Source of the DNA: Terebella lapidaria
Lineage: Eukaryota > Annelida > Polychaeta > Terebellida > Terebellidae
Direction: 5' to 3'
DNA: 64,000 nucleotides
Assembly (NCBI GenBank): GCA_949152475.1
Contig: OX424555.1
Span: 57,827,977-57,891,976, forward strand
Every line of letters begins with the position of its first letter. The stretch's first letter is position 1. Below are positions 1-10,430 of the stretch, piece after piece. A program made the translations under genes and the position numbers. The notes under the pieces were generated by a model that did not search any database, was not told where the DNA came from, and saw only the letters and a list, made by a program, of their open reading frames with translations.

Positions 1-205
1 TGCTGATGGCTCGGCTTTAGCTTCTACTCGGGGGCGGACTTCTCGGACCATCATTGAGGCCGGATTCGGCTGCACCAGCATTAGCAGCATCAATTGCACC
101 TCCGCCTCTATCTGCATGCGCGCACCGAGCTGCGCCTTGCAGCGAGACTGTCTGGACACAGGCGTCCAGACAGCTTGTCGTCAGGAATCATCGTCCGTAG
201 GTGCA

Positions 206-634
206 CTAGCACATTAGTGCACTAACTCTATCCGAAGTGTCATCTGGATGGCCGTGCTCGGATGAATCTCGAGCTACAGGAACAGACCCCAACTCCATCA
301 ACTCATCTACATTCGAAAGAGTGTCAGGTTGGAGCAGCTGCTGGACCCTGATGTCTATGGGCCCGCTGCTCATGGTGAGGTCTGCCTTGCTGAGGTAACT
401 TTTGGCATTACTGCCGCAGATAGAACTGCTTCCAGAAGAGTTGACTCTAGACGCGGTGGACTGGCCATGGTCCGAAGGACGAAGTCGACTCGAACGCGTG
501 TAAACGTCATGCAGTTCATGGAGCACATCCTTCCGCAGTACCGCAGAAAGCACCAAGTGCGGAGGGTGCGGAGGCTTGTAGCGCCGGTATACATGTAAGA
601 GGCCATCGTGCATAGCGAGATGCTCCAAGACCAA
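206..634 (-). pseudogene. Integrase N-terminal fragment of gypsy pol
   Basis: The frame contains MHDGLLHVYRRYKPP and LRKDVLHELHD, matching the start of gypsy integrases just before the HHCC zinc domain. The rest of the frame does not carry the HHCC or DDE motifs, so it is a fragment, with the remainder lost or beyond the edge. Confidence 0.6.
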
Positions 635-649
635 AGCTTGGGTCTCCTC

Positions 650-1249
650 TGTGCAGGTTTTCTACACCCAAGTAGGATCTGATGGATTAGCGTCCATTAC
701 CAAGGCTGATAACTGCCGCGACTCAGACGTTGGGTCGGGTTCCCAGGAGGAAAACATCCCCACCGTGGAGGAGGATTTGCTGAGGCCATGTTGCACCCCC
801 AGATCGAACGCATGCCAGTTGCACCGGTAGAGTCGCATCCGCGCCAAGGGGTGAAATCCTGATGGTTGGGCCATCGCAGTAGTTCATTTGAGAGTGGCTC
901 GAAGCCACACTCGCATAAGCCACCAAACGTTCCTGTCCATCTACAATCTGTGGAAGACACCTCCAAGCGCAAAGTTGCTCGCATAAATGTCCAGTATGAA
1001 CTCACATTTGGGAAGTGGGTGTTGGAGCACAGGTGCTGACATCAAAGCCTTTCGGAGGTCCATCAAAGCTACATGTACCTCCTGGTAAGCTTCCCAGACG
1101 AAGTCAGTGCCCTTTCCCATGAGGACAGTCAAAGGACGTGCAATCTCCGCGAAGACCTGGATGAATCTGCGGTGGTAGCTCAAGGTCCTCACATCAGTCT
1201 GGGCAGAAATGTACAACATAGAAATGTAGGGATAGGCCATATAAGCCAA
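650..1249 (-). pseudogene. RT connection / RNase H fragment of gypsy pol
   Basis: The minus strand from about 1200 encodes SYHRRFIQVFAEIARPLT, then FVWEAYQEVHVALMDLRKAL, then APVLQHPLPKCEFILDIYAS. These follow the conserved order at the RT/RNase H junction of Ty3/gypsy elements, including the RNase H start (normally LDTDAS; here LDIYAS). The frame stops at 941 and resumes near 926 in another frame with a VAYAS and MNYC motif. Catalytic residues are damaged. Confidence 0.75.
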
Positions 1250-1756
1250 TCAAAATGTAGGGATAAGTAGACAGATCGGCCTCCTTTTTTGACAGACTGT
1301 TTTTATTTTGGACCACTTGTTGCTATGACATTGCTTATGTCTGTGTGTGCAGGTGTACATCACAATATCATACACGCTGCCAGGACAATTTTATTAATCG
1401 ACCTTTCGTCGCCAGGATGACTGTAATTGCACTTGCAGCGGAAAATGTTCAGATCACTGCTGAGTTTAATTCCAACAACATGGTTTGAAATCAAAAAATC
1501 ATAAAATAATATAATATGCAAGGCCTAAGGTTAAACCCAATGCGTTAACACATTCAAATTGTAATGACAAAGGCTCAATCCACTTGGATAATTGCATGTT
1601 ATGTCATTGATGTGATGCTATATTGCATCACAGAGCGGACTGTCTCACATAAAGAACTGGAATGACCCTATTATTATGACGTCACACTGACTTTAAATTT
1701 GTTTGCGGTAAGACAACCATCTACACTGTAGGTGAAACGCTTTAGACAACATTTCT
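1250..1756. other. Non-coding segment replacing the RT core
   Basis: This AT-rich stretch lies exactly where the gypsy RT core (fingers/palm with YxDD) should be, but no RT motif was found in any frame. It appears to be a replacement or an insertion with deletion. No clear TIR or target duplication was identified. Confidence 0.4.
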
Positions 1757-2150
1757 TTAGCTGTCTAATTCAGTGACCTCTTGGTGCACAATAGCTGCTC
1801 GTCGTGGACACTGTTTAACCAGACGTTCGTCCCGGAGGCCAAAGCAGTTTGCAGAGTGAGAGCGGTTGCTTGTCTTCCAGCCGGTCCTTGGGAACTCGAG
1901 ATTCCAAATGGTATGGCAGAGTATTGGGGTCATCCCTGGCCGCCACACATGCGCAGACGGCACAGTAGACTGGGTCGTCGGGGAAGGCCTTACTGGATGC
2001 CGCTAGCATGCTGGAGGCTGCAACTAGACTGTGGCGTAGTACAATAGGAGTATCTGTGGGGTTCACCACGAGAGGTGGAATCACACCAGGTTCGTACTTG
2101 ATCAGAGCCCCATCCAGCGCAAGTCCCATATCCCGGGCGAAATTACACAC
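1757..2150 (-). pseudogene. pol linker between protease and RT
   Basis: The minus-strand frame from 2150 contains GLALDGALIKYEPGVIPP followed by a VVNPTDTPIVL motif. The run around V-x-NPTD-x-P is a recurrent gypsy signature upstream of the RT. The frame then shifts near 1830, where the reading resembles the segment leading to the RT fingers. RT palm motifs that should follow are absent. Confidence 0.6.
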
Positions 2151-2158
2151 TGGTCAGA

Positions 2159-2610
2159 CTATACAGGGTCGACCATTGAAAAACATTCGAGCGTGAACCG
2201 TATTCTTGCGGCCACGATCATCTCACTGTGAGCTGGCACAACTGTAGTGCGCACCGCCCAGACCTGGAAAGAATGAGAAGGATCGGTCAGAATGGGACAG
2301 ATCCGTCCAGAACAGGAAATGAACTTTGTCCCCATCTCGAGTTCGTCGGTACTGAAGTCTGCAATTGCCCAATGAATCTGAAGGAAGTTCATTATCCTGG
2401 CTGCGCCGGAGATACACCTCGCCCCCAAGTATAACTGGCAAATCGATCAGTCCCTTGATAGATATACAGTTATTACCAGTTCTGTAGAGCTGATAACTTC
2501 TGGTGTCAGGCAGCTTGATGCTGCGGAGGGCAGAATGTCACATATACGTGCCCGTGGCTACGAGGGTAACTTCCGATCCGGCGTCAATTAGGAAGCATGT
2601 GCCAGCATGC
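2159..2610 (-). pseudogene. Degenerate retropepsin-like region
   Basis: Around 2595-2560 the minus strand encodes LIDAGSEVTLVA. This matches the aspartic protease active-site strand of gypsy elements (normally DTG or DSG), with the Thr/Ser changed to Ala. Downstream the frame reads VWAVRTTVVPAHSEMIVAARI-like sequence, typical of the segment just after protease in gypsy polyproteins. The changed active site and later stops mean it is dead. Confidence 0.55.
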
Positions 2611-2989
2611 ATCCCGGACCTGCACACACACAGTTTGGCTCTGCTGTGAGTCATCCGGGCACAGGGTTCGTGGTCGAATCCTCGTTGTCTGCCTTAGCGG
2701 CAGAGGAGCTAGAGTGATCCTCCACAACCATTTCCTTAGTTATATCTACTCGTTATATCTTAGTATTATCTATTTGAGATTCATCCTGCTCATCCGCAGA
2801 TGATGCAAACTCATTGGGCATATACGTGTGAGAACTGTTCCCCTATGCAATGTTGGACGCCACTACATCCGGAGTCAGTTTCCCTCACACGGAAATCAAC
2901 CCTGGGGTCCAGGTGGACCTGGTTGAAGGGAAGGGTTTCTCTGTCATGGCTCGGGATGTTCCCAGGTAGCCACCAGGCCAAAACTGCTC

Positions 2990-4325
2990 CAACACGTATG
3001 GACACTGAAGCCAGGAGCTGCCCTGCTTACTGCAATAGTAGCAATAGGACGTGAAGGCACAAAATGAGCCTAGAGATTCGATCGCAGTGCATTATGCAGT
3101 AATCTGTGCGGCACCAAGATCATACTCTGCCTCTTTGCACTCGCCCATGGACGAGTACGGCATAGCGGCTGGAGCCGATTGCACCGCCATCGTGGATTGA
3201 TGGAGCGAGTGCTCCAGGCCAAGCAGGGCTAGGGCCCTTGGCAGGTCCCCGGCAGGCCCTTGCCAGTCTCAGCTATGGTGGGTGCTCCTACAGGCACAGA
3301 GGGAAGTCCCACTTGTCCTACCGAGTAAGGGGAGGACAGAGGAGTGTAGCTGGCATAACTTGGGGCCAATCCACAGTTGCCAGAGAGGTCCGGTGTGCCT
3401 GCAGGAGCAAGGTAACCTAGCTAGCTGACCGCGGAGCCCACCACCAGAGCAGCGGACGCTGTATCCAATGTGGTTCCCCCAAGTCTTGACATATGTGCGG
3501 GCCCTAAGGCTTGGCCGCAGGCACATAAGGAGTTGAGGGGACTATTAGTTAGACCAGCAGTATGGTTGAAGCCATCCCCGGACTGTAAGGGATCGTAGTA
3601 TCCATGCTCGATGCAGTGAGCTGACTGTGCTTGTACTAAATCAAGTGTTAACTGTATTAGCCTCCGCTCCCTCTCGGTCAACCACTCTGAAAATAGCTGC
3701 CTAGGTGTAGACAGCGAGCGAACCCTATGATCAGGCCGCCCAGTCTGGGGCGACCGGCGTGGTCATATTGGCCTGGTAGGGCCAACTCGCTGAGCGTTTC
3801 ACTCAGATGGTCGACCACGTCGTTAAAAGACTGTTCGTCTGTACTCGGAGTCTGCCGGAGAAGGCTTCCAGAGAGGAGGAGAACGAGGTAGCTCTTGTGT
3901 CTGGCTCTTGCTGAAGTGCGGTGCTGATGGTCTCTTACTCCTCGCCACCATGGGAGTAAAGGAAAAGGGACCTGTCGTCAGCGTCGGCACTGTCCGCCGG
4001 ATGGGAGGAGTACAGCTATCCCCGGCCCCTCCTGCTACCATTCCTCGAACAGAAGCCTGGTTGGTAACCTTGCGATCCCGTAGGGTTTACTGCGCATCCA
4101 GAGATGCAGTCGTAGACCTTCTGGACATCTCTGCGGACTGGGACTTGTCTTGCGGGTCATTCGGGCGGTCTTCCGCAAGGCCGGAGCCTCCGTGGACCGA
4201 CTCATTGTTGGTTTGAGAGCGTGTTTGAATCGCAATGTTATCCTTCGGAGAGAAAAAGTTCCACAAGGACGAAGATGAGTGCGTGGTAGGCTGCGATGGC
4301 ACATCTTCGGACTAATCCTGGTCAT
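2990..4325 (-). pseudogene. gag: Degenerate gag region with broken CCHC zinc knuckle
   Basis: Several short minus-strand frames (about 4302-4087, 3681-3421) lie between the LTR and the protease motif, where gag belongs. At 3043-3002 the minus strand encodes CYYCSKQGSSWLQC, which has the spacing of a retroviral-type zinc knuckle (C-x2-C-x4-H-x4-C) but with serine in place of histidine. The knuckle would normally bind element RNA. Many stops separate the pieces, so no functional protein is expected. Confidence 0.55.
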
Positions 4326-4332
4326 GGTGCCA
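4316..4332 (-). other. Possible tRNA primer binding site
   Basis: Directly after the LTR end the minus strand reads TTGGCACCATGACC. A TGG start complementary to a tRNA CCA tail and a 0-2 nt gap from the LTR fit a primer binding site. I cannot name the tRNA. Confidence 0.35.
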
Positions 4333-4333
4333 A

Positions 4334-4837
4334 TGTATGATTTGGTGCCCGCTACTAGGGCATAAGTGCCCCGCCCTGTGGCATGGTTACTGCAAGCGCC
4401 ATATTTTAGCTAGGTAGTAGTCCGTCGTACGAGGTCTGTCTGATATGCAAATCAGAGATGCATCATCATAATTATGTAACCCGGTGTGTCGAGCATGAGA
4501 GCCATGGGAGCGGCATCCCGGATCATGATCCCCATGGGGATAGAACCCCGGATAGCTCGACAGTATGCCAGAGCCTGTATGCACCTTCCCAGGGCAAAAA
4601 ATCACCAATCCGGGTGCGTGAACACCGGATCCCTCCTGGGCCCCCCATTGGGATTATTCACGGGGCCCTAAAGCTCTCTAGTCAAGACGGAGGGGACAGG
4701 GGCACATGACCGCTCTACATCGTCGTCCTCTCACCTTGACAGCTCTGAGACAACTGGAAGTGTGAGGAAGTGTGAGGGTTGTATTTATAGCGGTCAGCTC
4801 ACAAGAATGAGGGCGACACGTGCACAGACCTGTCACA
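4334..4837 (-). repeat. Putative 5' LTR of the gypsy-like element
   Basis: On the minus strand the segment starts TGTGACAGG and ends CATACA, giving the TG...CA ends and short TGT/ACA inverted termini of an LTR. It contains a TATA box and is followed by the gag region. Boundaries are inferred because the second LTR is not in the window for comparison. Confidence 0.6.
4781..4789 (-). promoter_or_regulatory. TATA box of the LTR promoter
   Basis: The minus strand reads CGCTATAAATACAACCC, a strong TATA element at the U3/R position of the putative LTR. Transcription would run leftwards into the element. Confidence 0.55.
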
Positions 4838-4979
4838 GTGGAGTATATCCAAGGGGACGCACGTTCAAAGCCAACAGACTACATGTATACGATGTATGAG
4901 CATGCCGTAATACCTAACGCGATCTTTGTGCAAAATCGCCACACTATAGACTGTATTGTTCATAATACAAACGCAAGGT

Positions 4980-5715
4980 CTACACCCGTCTCGTATGTAG
5001 AGGTTAATTTACACATTTCACTTTTGAAATGGCCCTTTTTTCGTCAAATAAACTGCAACCATTTCGAAATTTCGAGAAAAAATGGGAAAATAAAAAGCTC
5101 CTCTCTATAGGACTTCCTATATGCCCATAATAAGCCCTACATGCGTTTTGTCTGCAGAGGGCAATCCACACATTTCAGGTCAAACGTGATCTTGAGATTA
5201 CGACTCAAGGTATTCTGAAGCCAACTTCAACGTAATCAAAAGATCCAACACATATGACTTCCTTATATGCTCACAAAATACAAACCTGAGCACTACCTGC
5301 AAGCGTTGTGTCTACAGGGGTCATTTACATATTTCAGCTTAGACGTGACCTTGAATCTTGGGGTCGAAGTCAAGGTCACCAATAGATCCATCATGCATGA
5401 CTTCTTATAATATATTCCTAAGCTCTCTCTACAAGAATAATGTCTGCACGTGCCAATCTACACATTCCAGGTTAAATGTGACCTTATACTTGATGTCAAG
5501 TTCCAGGTCACCAATAGATCCATCATGCGTGGCTTCTTATGCTCTATGACAAAATAGGTTATATGCCCTATCTACAAGAATAATGCCTGCATGGCTAATT
5601 TAGGAGGACGAGGTTGCTCTTGTGTCTGGCTGACATTTCAGGTCAGACGTGACCTTGAGGTTTAAAGTCACCAAAAGATTCCCAATAATTATTTAACTTC
5701 CTATATGTTCGTAAT
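4980..5715. repeat. AGGTCA-rich degenerate tandem array, left part
   Basis: About four degenerate copies (134-171 bp apart, anchored on CACATTTCAGG near 5168, 5327, 5461, 5632). Each copy carries AGGTCA/TGACCT half-sites, several arranged as AGGTCA-n4-TGACCT (for example 5640-5655) and TCAAGGTCA (5370-5378). The same family is at 10431-10830 and 20860-21690. The LINE is inserted at its right end. Confidence 0.75.
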
Positions 5716-6959
5716 ATGCTCACCCCGGTGGAGCAGTCACGACACAACCTGCTATTACCAGTTTCTTCCACAGCACTCCAAACGTAGATCCTGTAAAAAA
5801 GAGGAAAGCGAACTCTCCGTTGATGATACCCGAGATGTCCGATGACAGCTGGTCCGATGATATTCTGGGAGTGAAGAACGCTGTTACTTCTAAAATGAAT
5901 GACCTTTCTGGGACAATCAACCGTTTGATCGACAACGCTAAACAGGATATGTTAGGCCACATAACCAATCTCGAAAAGAAACTGGACCAAATGAACGAGA
6001 CCTTACAAAATCAGGAAGAAAAAATAAATGATTTGACTGACGAAAACACGCTCTTGAAGAATCGATCAGAACTTCTTGAAGGCAGAATAACTCGCGCCGA
6101 AAAACTGATAGAAGACTTGCGTGAAGACTCACTCTCCATTCAAGCGCGCGGAATGAGGGACAACATAGTTTTTCAAAACATTCCCGAGTTCGCTAACGAA
6201 AACTTGATACAAATACTCAACGACTTCCTCAAGTCCAAAATGAATATCCCCGAAAACGAGATGGAAAAAATACATCTTCTGCGAGCACACAGGATGGGGA
6301 AAGCTGGCAGCTACACCCGCCCAATCGTCGCACGCTTTGAACATGAAAGTGTCTATATCGTCATGAAACACACCAGAATTCTGAAAAACACACAATATGG
6401 GGTAAATGTCCAACTACCGAGAGAACTCGCAGAGCGCAGTAGGCAGCTCCTGCCTATTTCGAAACAGGCAAAGGACGCAAACAAGAAGATAGTGTGGAAG
6501 AAGGACAGGCTATTTGTCGACGATGAAGAACACAAAATTCACAGTGATCGCGCTGTCGGACTCAATGACTCTGGAATCATGGATAAAGCAGTAACAACCA
6601 AAGTTTATCGGTCACCACCAAAAGTGTACAACGGAAGTAGATTTCAAGGCTCGAAAATCAAAGTGCTCTCACAGCAAGATGTGCTGCCATCACTCCATGC
6701 GTTTTATCGAGATTCCCGTGTGGCATCGGCGACGCATAATATTTATGCCTACCGCATCCAAACACCCGATGGACTGTTTGAACATCACGAGGACGATGGC
6801 GAGTACGGAGCTGGGCGAAGGATTCTGAAGAAACTCCAGGACAAGGGCGAGCAGGACGTATTAGTGTGTGTCACGCGATGGTTCGGGGGAAAGGAACTGG
6901 GATCGGCCAGGTTCGGTCACATCGAGGAGGCTGTGGAGGATACACTGTCGTTAAACTGA
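5715..6959 (+). CDS. LINE ORF1p: PIP box, NLS, coiled coil, RNA-binding core and C-terminal IMPACT domain
   Basis: One uninterrupted frame. The first ATG is at 5823 (378 aa), but the frame is open from 5715 and the upstream 36 codons look coding, so the true start is probably lost. In order: QPAITSFF (5745-5768), fitting a PCNA-interacting PIP box; the basic run KKRK; a long coiled coil (about residues 20-100 from the ATG); an L1-ORF1-like core with DNIVFQNIPE and a C-terminal domain ending near residue 240; then an IMPACT/UPF0029 domain (about 265-375) with IYAYRI, EDDGEYGAG (from 323) and RWFGGKELG (from 352). L1-type ORF1 proteins bind element RNA as trimers. IMPACT proteins in eukaryotes bind GCN1 and restrain GCN2. 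The fusion is read directly from the sequence; its function is inference. Confidence 0.85.
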   Translation, partial: YAHPGGAVTTQPAITSFFHSTPNVDPVKKRKANSPLMIPEMSDDSWSDDILGVKNAVTSKMNDLSGTINRLIDNAKQDMLGHITNLEKKLDQMNETLQNQEEKINDLTDENTLLKNRSELLEGRITRAEKLIEDLREDSLSIQARGMRDNIVFQNIPEFANENLIQILNDFLKSKMNIPENEMEKIHLLRAHRMGKAGSYTRPIVARFEHESVYIVMKHTRILKNTQYGVNVQLPRELAERSRQLLPISKQAKDANKKIVWKKDRLFVDDEEHKIHSDRAVGLNDSGIMDKAVTTKVYRSPPKVYNGSRFQGSKIKVLSQQDVLPSLHAFYRDSRVASATHNIYAYRIQTPDGLFEHHEDDGEYGAGRRILKKLQDKGEQDVLVCVTRWFGGKELGSARFGHIEEAVEDTLSLN

Positions 6960-7097
6960 GCTGTCGATGAACTGAACTGTCTCACTGTATGATAGATTTC
7001 ATGTAATTTGGGTTGAGTAGATACGTTTACATTCTCTATTGATTATATGTATTTTGCATTTGACCTGTTTTTGTCTCTGTCTATGCACTATACGAAT

Positions 7098-10000
7098 GTA
7101 TGTATCAACGATGTTTGCTATACAGGTAGAGCTATATTGCACTTGTCTCCGTCTTCGTTGTTGTTGGTTGTTGTTATTGTCTTTGTCTTTAACCATACAC
7201 ACACCATTAGGTACATCATGCACTCATCATTTCATTCGCAAATCTGGTAAAAACAACGTATATCGATATATTTGGATTCAAAACCATGCCATACGTAGCA
7301 CGGCATACATGTATATCTACATTTTACTACATATAGTTGCCTTATTAATGAACAGGTGTGGCGACATCCACCCGAATCCTGGTCCAGTAACACTGTCATT
7401 CTGTCACACTAATATTAGAGGAATCATTATTAAAACAGCGGACGACCCCATGTATAAAGCTGACGAACTGTATGGGGACCTTTGTATATCTCAAGCCTTT
7501 GACTTTATCTGCATTAGTGAAACGCACTTAAAGAATGATACTGATTTGAGCTCTGTGCCCTTTCCCGCTGATGAGTACGTATTCTACAGAAGGGATAGAA
7601 ATTAACGCAAGGGGGGGGGGGGGGGGGTATCCTTGGGACTACTAAATTGTACCATACACAGATCCACGAACTCTCCCATCCCCGACTCGAAAATCTATGG
7701 ATTGAAATTAATGCTTCGAGCAAAACCATATTGTTGGGCGTCATTTATAGGCCCCCGAATACCAATAGTCATGAAACAGATCAATTTATTAGTGTCTTCT
7801 ATGATAATATACATGATGCTATTAATCGAAAACATGACGGTATTTTCTTACTGGGAGATCTTAATGACCGCTGTGACTCTTGGGACTCTGATCACTCGAG
7901 AAGTGACTTGGGAAACAAGTTAGTCAATCTAATTAATATGTATTTTAAACAGCTTATAAATGAACCTACGCATGTCACGGACCAATGCGCGTCACTTTTA
8001 GATTTGATAATCACTGATCCTCCGGGTTTTGTCACTGATTCTGGCGTTATGAACCCGATTTCGGATACTGATCATTGCACCGTATACTGCAAAACAAAAT
8101 TTGATTATATACGGGACAAACCTTATAGTAGACGCATTTATAATTATAATCGCGCAAATTTCGAACGGATGAATAGTGACATTTTGCAGTCACCCCTGAA
8201 CACGTTATTATATGCGGTTGAAGATGTCGATGATGCCGCTCAGATCTGGTACGATATAAGTCAAGAGAATATTGATATGAATATCCCCTCCCATACTGTC
8301 ACCATAAGACCACGTGACAAACCCTGGATGACGGGTGAATCACGGACACTCTTGCGGAAAAGAAATAGATTTCATAAGAAGTTCAAACGTACGAGGCGAG
8401 AACGTGATGAACAGTATTGGAAGAATAGTCGTAGTCATGTTAAGAATGCGATCATATGTGCAAAAAAGCGGTATTTTGAAGGTTTGTACATGTACCTGCA
8501 ATTGAGTAACCCTGCCACTGCCCCAAAACAATATTGGCGTATAGCAAAAGCGCTTTATGGAGTGAAGAAAATAGCACCGATACCACCAATCTTAGAACAA
8601 AATACAATTTATTCAACAGCTTCTGAGAAGTGTGAAATATTCAACAAATATTTTGTGTCTCAAACTAACTTGGACATTCACGCTAACCAGTTACCACAGG
8701 TTATTTGTGAAACACAAGAACGTCTAGATATGATCTCAACTACAGAAATGGAAGTGGCAAATATATTGAAACATCTAAACACTAATAAAACTACCGGCCC
8801 TGATAACATCAGTAATCGATTATTGAAAAGCTGTGCAGAATCAATTGCTGTGCCACTATGTATATTATTCAATATGTCGTTCAGAAATGGGAAAGTTCCT
8901 TCCGTTTGGAAAGTAGCAAATGTTTCCCCAGTTCACAAAAAGGGAGATACATCAACTTTGACTAATTATAGACCCGTCTCTTTGCTTTCATGTGTCGGAA
9001 AAATTCAGGAGAAAATCGTTTTTAGTCGTCTGTATGATTTTTGCACCAAACACAATTTATTAACATGGAGAAATTCAGGTTTTAAAAAACTCGATTCTGC
9101 CATATATCAGTTACTAAATATCACCCATAAAGTGAATATTGACTTAGAGCAAGGCAAAGACCTGTGTCTAGTTTTCCTTGATATTAGCCAGGCGTTTGAC
9201 AGAGTTTGGCACGATGGATTAATCTATAAACTTGAATGTAAGGGGATAACTGGGGAATTACTCGAATGGTTCCGTTCATATTTAACCGATCGTAAACAAA
9301 GGGTGGTAATCAATGGAAAAGGTCTAATTATTTAAAATTAACTGCTGGGGTACCGCAGGGCTATATTCTTGGCCCTCTTTTGTTTTTAATTTTCATAAAT
9401 GATATAGTTGATAACATCAAATCCGATATTTACTTGTTCGCTGACGACACTTTCTTGTACAAGAACATCAATTCTATACGGGACTATGAAATAATAAATG
9501 ACGACTTGAGTAAATTATCTCTATGGTCGCAGAAATGGCTGGTATCTTTCAACCCCCAGAAGACCGAATATATCAATATATCTCGCAAACAACGCAAACC
9601 TGCTGAGATACCCCTTGTGCTGAATGAAGTCCAAATAAATAAAGTCAATATACATAAACATTTGGGGATTATATTTAATGACAAGGGCACTTGGACCGAT
9701 CATATTTTACACTTGTACTTGAAAGCCTCAAGATCAGTTGGACTATTACGTCGGGTGCAGTATAGCGTTCCGTGAATGTGTTTAGAAACGTTATTCAAAT
9801 CATTTATCCGACCTATAATAGAATACGGTGATGTTATTTTTGATGGATCTCCGAAAACTTACTTGAAAGAATTGGATTGCATCCAGAGAGAATGTGCGCT
9901 AATATGTACAGGTGCCTATAAACACACAGCTCAAAGTGCCTTACTGAGTGAACTGGGTTGGGATCGAGCCTCTAGAATTGAGACGGGAAAATCATCGACT

Positions 10001-10425
10001 AATTATTATGTATAAAATACAGAACGGCCTTGCACCTGACTATTTATCTAATCAATGCACCCAATCAACGAGCGACACTGTACCATATCAATTGAGGAAT
10101 AGCCAGTGATTACGCACTTATAGAAATAAAACTACACAGCTAAAAAATTCGTTTTTTCCTAATACTGTCGTTGATTGGAATAATCTGAACTCGAATATAA
10201 GAACATCTCAGATACTCTCAATTTTCAAGTCTAGACTCAAACCGAATAAATATAAATGTAATAAGCTATATTGCCATGGGACTAGTAGACACGGGAGGGT
10301 AAACCACACCAGACTTCGACTTGGGCTAAGTGGGCTAAATAAACATAGATATAACTTTAAATTTATTGAGTCTGACAAATGTCCACACTGTATAGATATA
10401 TGTGAAGATACATCATGGCATTGAG
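7098..10425 (+). pseudogene. LINE ORF2: 2A-like peptide, APE endonuclease, reverse transcriptase (broken)
   Basis: The frame starts in a hydrophobic N-terminal stretch (ATG at 7098, perhaps not the true start), reaches the 2A-like motif at 7360-7386, then the endonuclease: CHTNIRGI, DFICISETHL, GVIYRPPNT, LLGDLNDR and TDHC. RT motifs follow: NKTTGPDNIS, NYRPVSLLSCVGKI, FLDISQAFDRVWHDG, GVPQG..ILGPLLF and the catalytic LFADD (about 9440). Breaks: TAA at 7603-7605, a 17-base G run at 7611-7627 with frame change, a one-base frameshift near 9323, TGA at 9773-9775, a further shift near 9985 and a stop near 10108. The C-terminal Cys/His region ends at CPHCIDICEDTSWH. The RT catalytic box is intact, so decay looks recent. 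Confidence 0.85.
7339..7386 (+). other. 2A-like ribosome-skipping motif in ORF2
   Basis: The frame encodes a hydrophobic run ending ALLMNRCGDIHPNPGP. The tail matches the 2A consensus D-(V/I)-E-x-N-P-G-P except His for Glu. 2A-like sequences at this position are known in APE-type LINEs of invertebrates. The skip would occur between the Gly at 7381-7383 and the Pro at 7384-7386, releasing the hydrophobic leader from the endonuclease-RT. Activity of the His variant is not certain. Confidence 0.65.
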
Positions 10426-10430
10426 TAGTC

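Larger units (their letters stand above)
1..4837 (-). mobile_element. Decayed Ty3/gypsy-like LTR retrotransposon, 5' LTR plus internal region
   Basis: Reading the minus strand from 4837 to 1 gives the order expected of a gypsy element: an LTR, a possible primer binding site, gag-like frames with a zinc knuckle, a retropepsin-like motif, the linker before the RT, RT connection/RNase H, and the start of the integrase. All frames are interrupted by stops and shifts, so it is a fossil. The 3' LTR, if present, lies beyond the left edge. The central RT is missing and replaced by unrelated sequence (1250-1756). Family assignment rests on remembered gypsy motifs, not on a search. Confidence 0.8.
5715..10430 (+). 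mobile_element. CR1-like non-LTR retrotransposon, two ORFs, inactive
   Basis: A plus-strand LINE with ORF1, a 2A-like peptide, APE endonuclease and RT in order. The 5' end is cut at the junction with the AGGTCA array (ORF1 is open back to a stop at 5712-5714 but has no upstream ATG). The 3' end is cut within the ORF2 C-terminus near 10425, next to a short duplication CATGGCATTGAGT at 10414-10426 and 10430-10442. No poly(A) or simple-repeat tail is visible. CR1/L2-like assignment comes from remembered motifs. Confidence 0.85.

Noticed and set aside
5820..5822. TTG as the start of LINE ORF1
   Set aside because: Non-ATG starts are unlikely here; the frame is open upstream and the coding-looking PIP/NLS segment suggests that the real start was lost at the 5' truncation.
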